A stretch of 56,106 nt of DNA from positions 1 to 56,106 of the IMG/VR virus record IMGVR_UViG_3300030106_002316. One strand, given 5' to 3'. Positions within the stretch are counted from its first letter, which is position 1. Each line of letters opens with the position of its first letter. The translations under genes were made by a program, and so were the position numbers. The notes below the pieces were generated by a model. That model had not been told where the DNA came from, ran no database searches, and saw only the letters and a program-made list of their open reading frames with translations. Of the stretch, positions 44,940 to 51,069 are shown piece by piece. Source of the stretch: a virus.

Positions 44940-44964
44940 CCAAGTTAACAGGGAGGAATATACC

Positions 44965-45345
44965 TTATCTTATATATTCTATAAACGCTATCAGGAAGAC
45001 TACAACGCCGAACATGACCGCACCGCCAATTGTTATGCGGTCAAGTAGCTGGATTGCGTGGTCATAACGGTTGTTAAGCAAAGCAATGTCTCGCTGTCTT
45101 GTCATATCTATTGTTTTATTGATCTGCTTTAACTCTGGATCAATCCATTCTGCATTGTAAGCTTTAATAGCCTTATCAACATCCGCCTTATTCATTGTTG
45201 AGAGTGCCAAGCGGTTCATTTCATCCTTAACATCTGCACATTCAGCCAAAACGAACTCACTTGTTAAAACGGGAGATTTAGACGTACCAAGGTTTTCTAA
45301 TGCTTCCCGCATTAACTTGGTTGGATCAGTTACTTGTGTTTTCAT
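44965..45345 (-). CDS. Tail-anchored membrane protein, early operon
   Basis: A 126-aa protein with a soluble, mildly acidic helical N-terminal 100 residues and one C-terminal membrane span (about 104-123, GGAVMFGVVVFLIAFI). No family is recognised. It is the last gene before the leftward terminator. Early phage membrane proteins often block superinfection or alter the host envelope, but there is no direct evidence for either here. Confidence 0.72.
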   Translation of the reverse strand: MKTQVTDPTKLMREALENLGTSKSPVLTSEFVLAECADVKDEMNRLALSTMNKADVDKAIKAYNAEWIDPELKQINKTIDMTRQRDIALLNNRYDHAIQLLDRITIGGAVMFGVVVFLIAFIEYIR

Positions 45346-45360
45346 CTATTCGCTCCTTCA

Positions 45361-45591
45361 TTAATAGTTAGTAAAACCGATGTGAACATCCTTAGAGAGA
45401 TCAACAGTTGATCCCTTGTAGACTGCGTTTTCGAATGTATCACGGTTAAAGTTTGGATTGTCTCGACCAAACAAGCATATGAAGTCATATATTAAAGGAT
45501 CAATACGGACTTTCGTTTCATCGTCCTTCACATAGTCATTAAGAAGTTTCGCAATGTCGATATAATGCCGTTTTTGATATTTACTAGCCAT
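45361..45591 (-). CDS. Small hypothetical early protein
   Basis: A 76-aa soluble protein (starts MASKYQKRHYIDIAKLLND) with no known motif. It overlaps the end of the zinc-ribbon gene upstream by eight bases, the overlap style common in this operon. Function is unknown. Confidence 0.68.
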   Translation of the reverse strand: MASKYQKRHYIDIAKLLNDYVKDDETKVRIDPLIYDFICLFGRDNPNFNRDTFENAVYKGSTVDLSKDVHIGFTNY

Positions 45592-45901
45592 TGTGCTTAA
45601 TCTCCCATTCTAAAGGCTTATTTGTGCTGTTCTTTACATCCTCGCGCCTTCTCTGAATAACGCCTTTCGCTAGGCTATCAATTGTGACCCGTGTATCCCA
45701 ACGACTAATCACATCCAATTCATCGCGCATATTCATTTGTTTTAATCGCAAAGCAAGCACGTAACTGTTGCATTCATCACAGCATCGCCCGTCAATTATA
45801 GGCTGTGCATTATGTCCATCGCTCCAAATAACCTTGCCGTTCTTTTCATCACGAACGGGCTGGATATCACCTTTGCAAATATCGCATGTTTTCTTTTTCA
45901 T
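45584..45901 (-). CDS. Zinc-ribbon protein
   Basis: A 105-aa protein with an N-terminal treble-clef or ribbon-like zinc site: CDICKGDI (Cys6, Cys9), then GHNAQPIIDGRCCDECN with a second CxxC pair. The C-terminal half is basic and helical. Proteins with this GHNAxPxxxGRCCxxCN pattern are widespread in phages and plasmids; the function is not known, but binding to nucleic acid or a host protein is likely. Confidence 0.8.
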   Translation of the reverse strand: MKKKTCDICKGDIQPVRDEKNGKVIWSDGHNAQPIIDGRCCDECNSYVLALRLKQMNMRDELDVISRWDTRVTIDSLAKGVIQRRREDVKNSTNKPLEWEIKHNG

Positions 45902-45962
45902 AATCTATAATCCTTCTCTGTTAAAGTTAGGGCGGAAACATCTCTGCAACCGCCCGTAAGTT

Positions 45963-46043
45963 TTAACCGAATACTAAAGATAATGCAACAATTATTGCTA
46001 TTATCACACCTATTTTATATAGGCCAATAATTGCTTCATACAT
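45963..46043 (-). CDS. 26-aa single-span membrane microprotein
   Basis: A short frame encoding MYEAIIGLYKIGVIIAIIVA and a further six residues, a textbook single membrane span. Its ATG overlaps the stop of the DUF932 gene in a TAATG, so reinitiation after that gene would express it. There is no separate ribosome-binding site. Regulins or small inhibitors of host membrane proteins have this form. Real expression is unproven. Confidence 0.5.
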   Translation of the reverse strand: MYEAIIGLYKIGVIIAIIVALSLVFG

Positions 46044-47158
46044 TACGCAACAAGCAATTCTTTTGCTTTGTTAAATGCTTTGGTTTTAATGTCAGTAGCA
46101 CCAGCACCATAGAAAGCTTTATCCAATCGATTATCCTGACCGTGATCTCTGACAGGCTTATGGTCTGACATATAAGTGACAGTATTAAACGCACCCCAGA
46201 GAGTACCTTGAGCGCTTGGCTTATCCCATCCCATATTGATAGCTGACGATTGCTTACTAACAATTTCACTTTCCTCTTGGATCTCATCGTGAGATTTACC
46301 AGACAACAAGCCGTCAATAATCTCCTGCTGCCTTCTGATCTGAGCATCCTTTGTTTCTTTTGATGAACTATTCGGAGCAAACTCTTGTCCTCTGAAATAT
46401 GCCATTGCTTTCCTGACACCTTCAGAGTGTATAAGCTTGCCTGATTTGTCCTCGCGTTCTTTACCGCCAAACACTGAACGGAAATACTCAATCTCCTCCT
46501 CACCTTGAAGAACACGTTGCGCCATCTGTTTGGCAAGTCCTTCCAACTTTCCAAAGTTCTTAGAACTGACACCAAGAGCAACTTTCAATGCGTCTGCATC
46601 GAACACGGCGCGGTGGTTATGAGTAACAATATCTTCCGCCCCGCCCATTGCTAAACGCATCGTATTAGCACACACGACACGAACTGGTGTATTCAAAGCA
46701 CTGTTTGCGTGTTTACCAGTATGTGAAATAGTGAATAACAAATTGTTGTGAACCCAGTCATCATCCCCGAGATCAAACCCCTCATTCGTGGTAGCCATAC
46801 ACCAAACTTTCTGACCACCAAACAACGAGCCAGCGGTGTGCAGATACATTGAACCATTGTTAACAAACTCAGAGAAGAACTCGAACAACTCTTTGTTCTG
46901 AACTGGCTTGTAGTCTCCTGCAACATAATGTCCTAATATCTGACCATCGCTGATACGTTCAATAAAGTTAGAGTTTTCAATTGGCTCTGATGGATAATAC
47001 TCGTGGTTTGCTGGATAACAGTTATTGTTTAACTTCACTTCCCAATCGCAACCTGCTTCCACCATCATTTGCTCTGGTGTCAGATCATTGCTAATTGGAT
47101 TACCTAACCCATGCCAAGGTGTTTCTCCTGCGAAGGCCATTGTTTCTACTTCATGCAT
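46043..47158 (-). CDS. DUF932 family protein
   Basis: A 371-aa member of the phage/plasmid DUF932 family. The N-terminal HEVETMAFAGETPWHGLG block is diagnostic; ARMS such as YKPVQNKELFEF, HTGKHANSALNTPVRVVCANTMRLAM and the C-terminal TLWGAFNTVTYMSDHKP also fit. Its role is not settled; the family sits on mobile elements and phages near replication or early genes. A GAAAGGAAAG ribosome-binding site precedes the ATG. A short hairpin (47185-47204) lies in the leader. Confidence 0.9.
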   Translation of the reverse strand: MHEVETMAFAGETPWHGLGNPISNDLTPEQMMVEAGCDWEVKLNNNCYPANHEYYPSEPIENSNFIERISDGQILGHYVAGDYKPVQNKELFEFFSEFVNNGSMYLHTAGSLFGGQKVWCMATTNEGFDLGDDDWVHNNLLFTISHTGKHANSALNTPVRVVCANTMRLAMGGAEDIVTHNHRAVFDADALKVALGVSSKNFGKLEGLAKQMAQRVLQGEEEIEYFRSVFGGKEREDKSGKLIHSEGVRKAMAYFRGQEFAPNSSSKETKDAQIRRQQEIIDGLLSGKSHDEIQEESEIVSKQSSAINMGWDKPSAQGTLWGAFNTVTYMSDHKPVRDHGQDNRLDKAFYGAGATDIKTKAFNKAKELLVA

Positions 47159-47184
47159 AATCTTTCCTTTCTATGCTGTTAACT

Positions 47185-47204
47185 GCTCTGCGATATTGCG
47201 GAGC
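47185..47204 (-). promoter_or_regulatory. Small hairpin in the leader of the DUF932 gene
   Basis: GCTCTGC (47185-47191) pairs with GCGGAGC (47198-47204), seven bp with one G-T, and a six-base loop. It lies about 25 bases before the DUF932 start on the leftward mRNA. There is no T-run, so it is more likely a stability or processing element than a terminator. Confidence 0.4.
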
Positions 47205-47288
47205 ATACCCTACTTATAAATACTTGGCTGTTAATTGCAAGAACTTTTATTGCAACATAAGCTTGTAATAATCTTGGAACATAACGTG

Positions 47289-47372
47289 CTAATAAGACTG
47301 CAACACAAGACTCCAGTACAAGCAACAGACCGATCCCACCAAGAGTGAAACCATCACAATACCTTCGGTCAC
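47289..47372 (-). CDS. Possible 27-aa membrane micro-ORF
   Basis: A GTG-initiated frame encoding MTEGIVMVSLLVGSVCCLYW and seven more residues. The GTG overlaps the TGA of the upstream DnaJ-zinc-like gene (GTGA), and an AAGGAG lies eight bases before it, better support than most micro-ORFs have. The peptide is one hydrophobic span with two adjacent cysteines. Function is unknown. Confidence 0.45.
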   Translation of the reverse strand: MTEGIVMVSLLVGSVCCLYWSLVLQSY

Positions 47373-47752
47373 GATTTTGCTCCTTCCTCAATAAAAAAAA
47401 CCTTATCGACCATATCTTGTGCTGTCTCCTCGTTAGGGGCCGACAATTTTGTCTCGTCATCACTTTCAGGTCTGACAAGTTTATAGCTGACAATTTTATG
47501 GCTGACATTTAATTGGTTGACAAATTCCATGTTGGCTATCTGTATTGCATCCTTATAATCTTCCGCACAATCCCAAATACAAGAATAGTTTGTTACAATT
47601 TCCTCCGTCACTCCTGTCATCTCACAGTCCACGCAGTCACGTTCTGTGATATGCGCCCACTGTCCACTATCATCAACGCCATGCTCAGTAACCTCTTGCA
47701 TTCCAGTACCATTACATTCAGTGCAAGCCCACGTTACTTGAAAATCAGGCAT
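47369..47752 (-). CDS. Protein with DnaJ-type zinc motif
   Basis: A 127-aa protein. Its N-terminus contains CTECNGTGM (Cys10, Cys13) and CVDCEMTG (Cys40, Cys43), the CxxCxGxG pattern of the DnaJ central zinc domain, here reduced to two half-sites. The J domain and other DnaJ parts are absent. The ATG at 47752 follows GGAGGAGGTA directly; the upstream TTG is not needed. The C-terminal part encodes short repeats (NVSHK-IVSYK-LVRPE) produced by the 15-bp DNA repeat array at 47439-47522. HMO-2011-type phages carry a partial DnaJ domain inside DNA polymerase; here it is separate. Confidence 0.72.
   Translation of the reverse strand: MPDFQVTWACTECNGTGMQEVTEHGVDDSGQWAHITERDCVDCEMTGVTEEIVTNYSCIWDCAEDYKDAIQIANMEFVNQLNVSHKIVSYKLVRPESDDETKLSAPNEETAQDMVDKVFFIEEGAKS
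47439..47522. repeat. 15-bp-period repeat array, copy A
   Basis: On the + strand, variants of GCTGACA start at 47471 (TCTGACA), 47486, 47501 and 47516 (GTTGACA), exactly 15 bp apart, each followed by A/T-rich bases (AAGTTTA, ATTTTA, TTTAAT). A further related GCCGACAATTTT lies at 47439, 32 bp before the first. The array lies inside the 47369-47752 gene. The same core and spacing occur at 48950-49017. It is iteron-like. Confidence 0.75.
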
Positions 47753-48050
47753 TACCTCCTCCAATCCAAGCTCCTAAGTCTAGGCCAACAAAGAATCCTC
47801 TGTCTTCCGCCTGTTCCTCGCTTAATACATCGGCATCAATAGCTAAGTCGCCTGTTTGACGTAAAGCGTCTGACATAAATGTTAGTGCCTTATCAATTGA
47901 AGCAAAGAGCATCACTTCTCCCGCATCATCCAAGAGATATTCCTTACCATTCAACGAGATACCTTCTGGATGCATATAAATATGGTACAGTGCATCTGGT
48001 GCATTCTCGTGTTGGTTCTCGCGTAACTCGTCATTAGCTTGGTGGCTCAT
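47745..48050 (-). CDS. Acidic hypothetical early protein
   Basis: A 101-aa acidic protein with a central YHIYMHPEGISLNGKEYLL stretch and a C-terminal Gly-rich GAWIGGGNA. No family is recognised. It overlaps the next gene by eight bases (ATGCCTGA junction) and the 48034-48219 gene by 17, so it is translated as part of a coupled series. Confidence 0.68.
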   Translation of the reverse strand: MSHQANDELRENQHENAPDALYHIYMHPEGISLNGKEYLLDDAGEVMLFASIDKALTFMSDALRQTGDLAIDADVLSEEQAEDRGFFVGLDLGAWIGGGNA

Positions 48051-48219
48051 TATTCAATCTCCTTACTTTTAGTGCTAAGTCTATGATCTCTTGGGCTGTC
48101 ATAATAAATGCCCAATCTTCTCCAATAGCATCATCAGCTATCTCTGTAGCTACTTGATAATCACCACAATTACCAAGAGGTAAACATTGTCCTAAATAAT
48201 CAAAAGCATACCAATTCAT
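48034..48219 (-). CDS. Small hypothetical early protein
   Basis: A 61-aa acidic protein (MNWYAFDYLGQCLPLGNCGD, then helices) with two cysteines. It is preceded by an AAGGAGG-type site and overlaps the next gene. Family and function are unknown. Confidence 0.62.
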   Translation of the reverse strand: MNWYAFDYLGQCLPLGNCGDYQVATEIADDAIGEDWAFIMTAQEIIDLALKVRRLNNEPPS

Positions 48220-48231
48220 TATTCAACCTCC

Positions 48232-48489
48232 TTATGTCTTCATACTGAATGGGTTATTGCTCCATAACGTACCAGCCTTAACACGCACCATTGCATGCTT
48301 CTTAGTATCTTTGCCAGTATTGTTTGGAACTGTAAGTACAACGTTGCGTCCTTCGCTGAAAGCACGTTGCTGGTCAAGTAGTCGTTGCATACTAGAACGT
48401 TGTCTTCTAACAGCCTTAGTAGTCTCTTTTGCAACACTACGTCTTTCACCTTTAGAGGTGTACTGAGGTCTGGATTTCTTTCTACCCAT
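48232..48489 (-). CDS. Small basic conserved phage protein
   Basis: An 85-aa basic protein starting MGRKKSRPQYTSKGERRSVA. The first 35 residues are Arg/Lys-rich, and a small beta-type core (RNVVLTVPNN, HAMVRVKAG) follows. I place the start at 48489 because AGGATATAAC precedes it; an upstream ATG at 48522 would add an unlikely hydrophobic leader. A nucleic-acid-binding role is likely from the charge. Confidence 0.72.
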   Translation of the reverse strand: MGRKKSRPQYTSKGERRSVAKETTKAVRRQRSSMQRLLDQQRAFSEGRNVVLTVPNNTGKDTKKHAMVRVKAGTLWSNNPFSMKT

Positions 48490-48490
48490 G

Positions 48491-48724
48491 TTATATCCTA
48501 ACAAACTTAGGATTATTAACACGTTGGCTTGTAGGAGATAGATTCTTACAAGCTTTCAATGATCTCCAATAAGTTTCAGTGTCGGGACAATACCACAACC
48601 AACTCTTGCCGTTACGAACTTTATGCAACGGCGTTCTAACAAGCCTATGTTTATTAATATTGTCTGAACTGGCTAGTAAGTCATTGAAAAAGTCATTCAT
48701 AAATGCAATACTATTTTTTGACAT
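48491..48724 (-). CDS. Small hypothetical early protein
   Basis: A 77-aa protein with a basic C-terminal half containing WYCPDTETYWRSLKACKN, a possible small zinc- or nucleic-acid-binding motif. It is the first gene after the leftward promoter at 48760-48788. Family unknown. Confidence 0.65.
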   Translation of the reverse strand: MSKNSIAFMNDFFNDLLASSDNINKHRLVRTPLHKVRNGKSWLWYCPDTETYWRSLKACKNLSPTSQRVNNPKFVRI

Positions 48725-48759
48725 ATTCTTTCCTTTTCAAAAATGTTGAAGATAGGGAC

Positions 48760-48788
48760 AGAGTACACCACCTAAAAATCAGTGTCAA
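48760..48788 (-). promoter_or_regulatory. Leftward sigma-70-type promoter
   Basis: On the minus strand this reads TTGACA, 17 bases, TACTCT, with a consensus -35 box but a weak -10 box. It overlaps the stop region of the upstream gene (48785) and lies about 40 bp before the 48724 start, so it could re-initiate transcription in the middle of the early operon. Confidence 0.55.
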
Positions 48789-49018
48789 ACTTTATTATTG
48801 CAGTCTTGTGTTCCATGCTCCTGCAACAGAAGATTGATTTCTTCCTCCGAAGCAACTCCAATGTAATATCTCAAGCGATCTTCAAATGCAAAGTTCATCA
48901 GGGTTTGAAGATCCCAACTGTCCACTAAGTTATCAACAGCATTTTCAATGCTGACAATTTTATTCGCTGACAATTTATTCGCTGACATTTTCATCGCTGA
49001 CATTTTCATCGCTGACAT
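48785..49018 (-). CDS. Small acidic early protein with repeat-encoded N-terminus
   Basis: A 77-aa protein. Its N-terminus (MSAMKMSAMKMSANKLSANK) is encoded by the 15-bp repeat array at 48950-49017 and offers several in-frame ATGs (49018, 49009, 49003, 48994, 48988); I use the first. The remaining 55 residues (IVSIENAVDNLVDSWDLQ onward) look like a normal acidic helical protein. It overlaps the upstream gene by 44 bases in another frame. Function is unknown. Confidence 0.6.
   Translation of the reverse strand: MSAMKMSAMKMSANKLSANKIVSIENAVDNLVDSWDLQTLMNFAFEDRLRYYIGVASEEEINLLLQEHGTQDCNNKV
48950..49017. repeat. 15-bp-period repeat array, copy B
   Basis: Five perfect GCTGACA cores on the + strand at 48950, 48966, 48981, 48996 and 49011 (spacings 16, 15, 15, 15 bp), each followed by ATTT or AATTT and most preceded by ATTC or CATC. 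The array straddles two overlapping genes and encodes NVSDE repeats in one frame and MSAMK repeats in the other. It matches array A at 47439-47522 in core and spacing. Confidence 0.9.
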
Positions 49019-49271
49019 TTTCTTTTCGTAAAGTAAATGGATCATCGTAACGAACTTCTGACATCGGGTACACCATCTCCACATAAATGTCTCTGTAGAC
49101 ATCGCCTGTCCAATCATCAAGAGCGTACACATCCTTATCCTCATAAGGGTTGACATTTTTAAGCATCTCTTGACCTTGCTGTTTTGCGTGAGCAATGTCA
49201 TTCGCTTTCACAATACATTCATACCATTGGGTACTAGCACGTTGTATTCTAATACAATATTCGTCAGCCAT
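48975..49271 (-). CDS. Early protein with NVSDE repeat tail
   Basis: A 98-aa protein. The N-terminal 80 residues (MADEYCIRIQRASTQWYECI, then a helical and acidic region) form an ordinary small globular protein, and the C-terminus is three NVSDE-like repeats encoded by the 15-bp DNA array. The ATG at 49271 follows GGAGAAAAAAGGAGAGAAG. It overlaps both neighbours. Function is unknown. Confidence 0.7.
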   Translation of the reverse strand: MADEYCIRIQRASTQWYECIVKANDIAHAKQQGQEMLKNVNPYEDKDVYALDDWTGDVYRDIYVEMVYPMSEVRYDDPFTLRKENVSDENVSDENVSE

Positions 49272-49461
49272 TCTTCTCTCCTTTTTTCTCCTGTTCCCAA
49301 GCCTCATTGACATCTTTTGTTGCAGGATTATCTGCTTTGTACCTACCGCCTTTTGTTCTAGCACGTTTACGCTTACGTTTAGGTTTGTCTTCTGGTTCAA
49401 ACTCTAACACGAATATGCTGGAACACAAGTCTCTAAATGTTTTAACGTCACTCAGTTTCAT
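49264..49461 (-). CDS. Small basic early protein
   Basis: A 65-aa protein with a hydrophobic/acidic N-terminal third and a strongly basic centre (KPKRKRKRARTKGGRYK), likely nucleic-acid-binding. It overlaps the gene before (14 bases) and after (8 bases). Family unknown. Confidence 0.65.
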   Translation of the reverse strand: MKLSDVKTFRDLCSSIFVLEFEPEDKPKRKRKRARTKGGRYKADNPATKDVNEAWEQEKKGEKNG

Positions 49462-49630
49462 CTTCTTTCTCCTCTTTCCAAGCCCATAGTCTCATACTGA
49501 AACCATTTTCTTCGGTTGACCACTTAAACTCCCAAGAACCACCAAAATGTCTTACAAGAATCTGTTGCAAGTCATTTCTAAATTCTTTGGGACACGGTGT
49601 TTCTTCTTCTTCTTCAATGCATTGTTTCAT
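49448..49630 (-). CDS. Small acidic early protein
   Basis: A 60-aa protein, acidic at both ends, with several Trp residues (WEFKWSTEENGFSMRLWAW) in a probable beta sheet. AGGAG precedes the cluster of ATGs; I use 49630, six bases after it, though 49636 is possible. Family unknown. Confidence 0.62.
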   Translation of the reverse strand: MKQCIEEEEETPCPKEFRNDLQQILVRHFGGSWEFKWSTEENGFSMRLWAWKEEKEDETE

Positions 49631-49895
49631 CATCATCTCCTATAACATCAACAACCCATTTGTCTGAATTATCAGTGTCCATAGAATCAGCAAAACGTGT
49701 TAATTCTTCTAATAGAAAAGCTACTGCAAGGATAGGTGAAGGTGCTTTCATCATAACACTGGTGTAGAGAGCGTGTATTGCTCCTGTAAGCATCGCTCTG
49801 GGATCGTTTGGATACCTGTTCTCCAAATCTCTCATTACTTCTGTGAGATTCTTAAAACTCTCTATCATTATGTCAGTATCTAATTTATCTGTCAT
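49614..49895 (-). CDS. Hypothetical early protein
   Basis: A 93-aa acidic helical protein (MTDKLDTDIMIESFKNLTEV, later APSPILAVAFLLEELTRFA). The start at 49895 overlaps the upstream stop as ATGA. No family is recognised. The hydrophobic stretch is amphipathic rather than a clear membrane span. Confidence 0.68.
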   Translation of the reverse strand: MTDKLDTDIMIESFKNLTEVMRDLENRYPNDPRAMLTGAIHALYTSVMMKAPSPILAVAFLLEELTRFADSMDTDNSDKWVVDVIGDDDETMH

Positions 49896-50119
49896 ATTAC
49901 ACTCTTCTGTTTTAAGTCTTTCATAGCGTGGTATAAATGCCACTTTGCATCTGTAAGTTTTCTATAATCAGACATGTACATATCCCCATCCATCTCTGCA
50001 ATATTATCAAGAGGTTGGCTAATAAGATCATTAATTCTTACAAGAAACTCTGCTGGAGTAAGATACTCATTACCGTTCCAGTGTATAGGCGAAGTCTTAG
50101 TTTGTTTTGTTGTACTCAT
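49892..50119 (-). CDS. Hypothetical early protein
   Basis: A 75-aa protein (MSTTKQTKTSPIHWNGNEYL onward), helical and mildly acidic, without known motifs. The start at 50119 forms an ATGA overlap with the preceding gene, which makes the longer form from 50158 unlikely. Confidence 0.66.
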   Translation of the reverse strand: MSTTKQTKTSPIHWNGNEYLTPAEFLVRINDLISQPLDNIAEMDGDMYMSDYRKLTDAKWHLYHAMKDLKQKSVI

Positions 50120-50424
50120 ATCGCTACATCCATTCTTACACCACGACACTTTATCCACTGCATTGTATCAAGATTAACATTGCGATACCCTCTTGTTGCA
50201 GGTTCCCACACAGTAATATATTCTGGTGCAGTAAAAGAGTTACCACCCTTGAAATGTTTTGTTACACCAAGCCGACAAGTCATTACTCTCTCGACACCAT
50301 TTAGTTTAATGAACTTAACAGTGAAGAAACGAGAACCCACCATTTCAGATATTTTTCTTTTGAAGTCCATGTGGTCTACTTGCTTTGTATAACGATTGTT
50401 AAAGTAGTATGGCCGATTTCGCAT
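50116..50424 (-). CDS. SH3-barrel-like early protein
   Basis: A 102-aa basic protein. The segment ISEMVGSRFFTVKFIKLNGV, then RVMTCRLGVTKHFKGG and YITVWEPATRGYRNVNLDT, matches small phage proteins annotated as SH3 beta-barrel fold proteins, common in T4- and T7-like phages. Function is unknown; a role in early host takeover or DNA binding is inferred. It is the first gene of the leftward operon, with ribosome-binding site GGAAAGGAAAT, directly downstream of the promoter at 50475-50503. Confidence 0.8.
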   Translation of the reverse strand: MRNRPYYFNNRYTKQVDHMDFKRKISEMVGSRFFTVKFIKLNGVERVMTCRLGVTKHFKGGNSFTAPEYITVWEPATRGYRNVNLDTMQWIKCRGVRMDVAI

Positions 50425-50452
50425 TAGATTTCCTTTCCTTTAAAAAAAATGC

Positions 50453-50482
50453 TTGACAAGTGAAATTTGGTCGGAGTATACA
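50453..50482 (+). promoter_or_regulatory. Rightward sigma-70-type promoter for the replication operon
   Basis: TTGACA at 50453-50458, 18 bases, TATACA at 50477-50482. It precedes the methyltransferase start at 50539 by about 50 bp. Its -10 box overlaps that of the leftward promoter, so the two compete for polymerase and cannot both be open at once. Confidence 0.75.
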
Positions 50483-50503
50483 TAGTAACAATTTGCATGT
50501 CAA
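50475..50503 (-). promoter_or_regulatory. Leftward sigma-70-type promoter for the early operon
   Basis: On the minus strand this reads TTGACA (50498-50503), 17 bases, TATACT (50475-50480), five of six -10 matches and optimal spacing. It lies about 45 bp from the start at 50424 and should drive the whole leftward run of small genes to the terminator at 44904-44939. Confidence 0.8.
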
Positions 50504-50538
50504 CAGCTAATTTAGTTACTGACAAAAAGGGAAAGAAA

Positions 50539-51069
50539 ATGACAGAATTTAGCCAAACATTTGCAATGCCAAACAAGGATACACTGAGTATTAAACCCAT
50601 TAGAGAGTTTGCAGAAAAATGGGTAAACAAGTCACTTACACTTAACAAGCTTAAAGTTGTAATTGATCCATTTGCTAAAGATTGTGAATTGGGAACAATA
50701 ACAAATGACCTTAATCCTGACACAAAAGCACATTATAATATGAGGGCGGAGGTATTTTTAGATATGCTGTTAGATGATGGTGTGAGAGCAGACGTTGTTA
50801 TCTACGATCCACCTTACAGTGTTAGACAAATAAGCGAGTGTTATAGTGCAGTAGGAATTAAAACAACACAACAAGATACGCAGTCTAGTTTTTATACTAA
50901 GATTAAAGACAGAATAAGACCGCTGTTGAAACCCGATGGCATTGTGTTATCATTTGGTTGGAATAGTATGGGCGTGGGTAAGAAGGGTTTTGAGTACGAA
51001 GAGATCATGTTAGTGACACATGGTGGTGTACACAATGACACTATATGTGTAGCACAAAGGAAGGTATGA
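50539..51069 (+). CDS. DNA N6-adenine methyltransferase-like protein
   Basis: A 176-aa protein with the amino-methyltransferase catalytic motif DPPY (residues 90-93) in VVIYDPPYS, preceded by a VIDPFAKDCE segment that could form part of the SAM site and followed by LKPDGIVLSFGWNS. It probably methylates adenine in phage DNA, protecting it from restriction, or marks DNA. It is shorter than Dam (about 270 aa) and lacks an obvious target-recognition domain. I place the start at 50539, after AGGGAAAG; upstream ATGs at 50467 and 50497 would fall on or just after the promoter. It is the first gene of the rightward operon. Confidence 0.78.
   Translation: MTEFSQTFAMPNKDTLSIKPIREFAEKWVNKSLTLNKLKVVIDPFAKDCELGTITNDLNPDTKAHYNMRAEVFLDMLLDDGVRADVVIYDPPYSVRQISECYSAVGIKTTQQDTQSSFYTKIKDRIRPLLKPDGIVLSFGWNSMGVGKKGFEYEEIMLVTHGGVHNDTICVAQRKV

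Larger units (their letters stand above)
44198..44964. other. Gene-free control region
   Basis: This 767-bp stretch holds no convincing gene. It contains divergent consensus promoters (44345-44372 and 44412-44439) around an A/T tract, a 10-bp direct repeat GTGTATAATA/GTGTATAACA (44431-44450), tandem palindromes ACTATATAGT (44474-44492), a G-rich structured stretch (44581-44660, GGGCC/GGCCC and GCGGG/CCCGC stems), copies of CCTACGCAAT, and a leftward terminator (44904-44939). Candidate roles are replication origin, packaging site or a non-coding transcript. Short frames of 15-16 aa are present but unsupported. Confidence 0.75.

Noticed and set aside
47179-47508. 109-aa leftward frame with a hydrophobic C-terminal part
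   Set aside because: Most of its N-terminal half is the 15-bp repeat array in a shifted frame of the DnaJ-zinc gene, and no start codon with a ribosome-binding site lies after that gene. The coupled GTG micro-ORF at 47289-47372 fits better.
48950-49017. CRISPR array
   Set aside because: Repeat units are only about 15 bp with no unique spacers, and they are read through by two overlapping genes.
50467-50538. Longer N-terminus for the methyltransferase
   Set aside because: The extension starts within the promoter, and a good ribosome-binding site fits the ATG at 50539.
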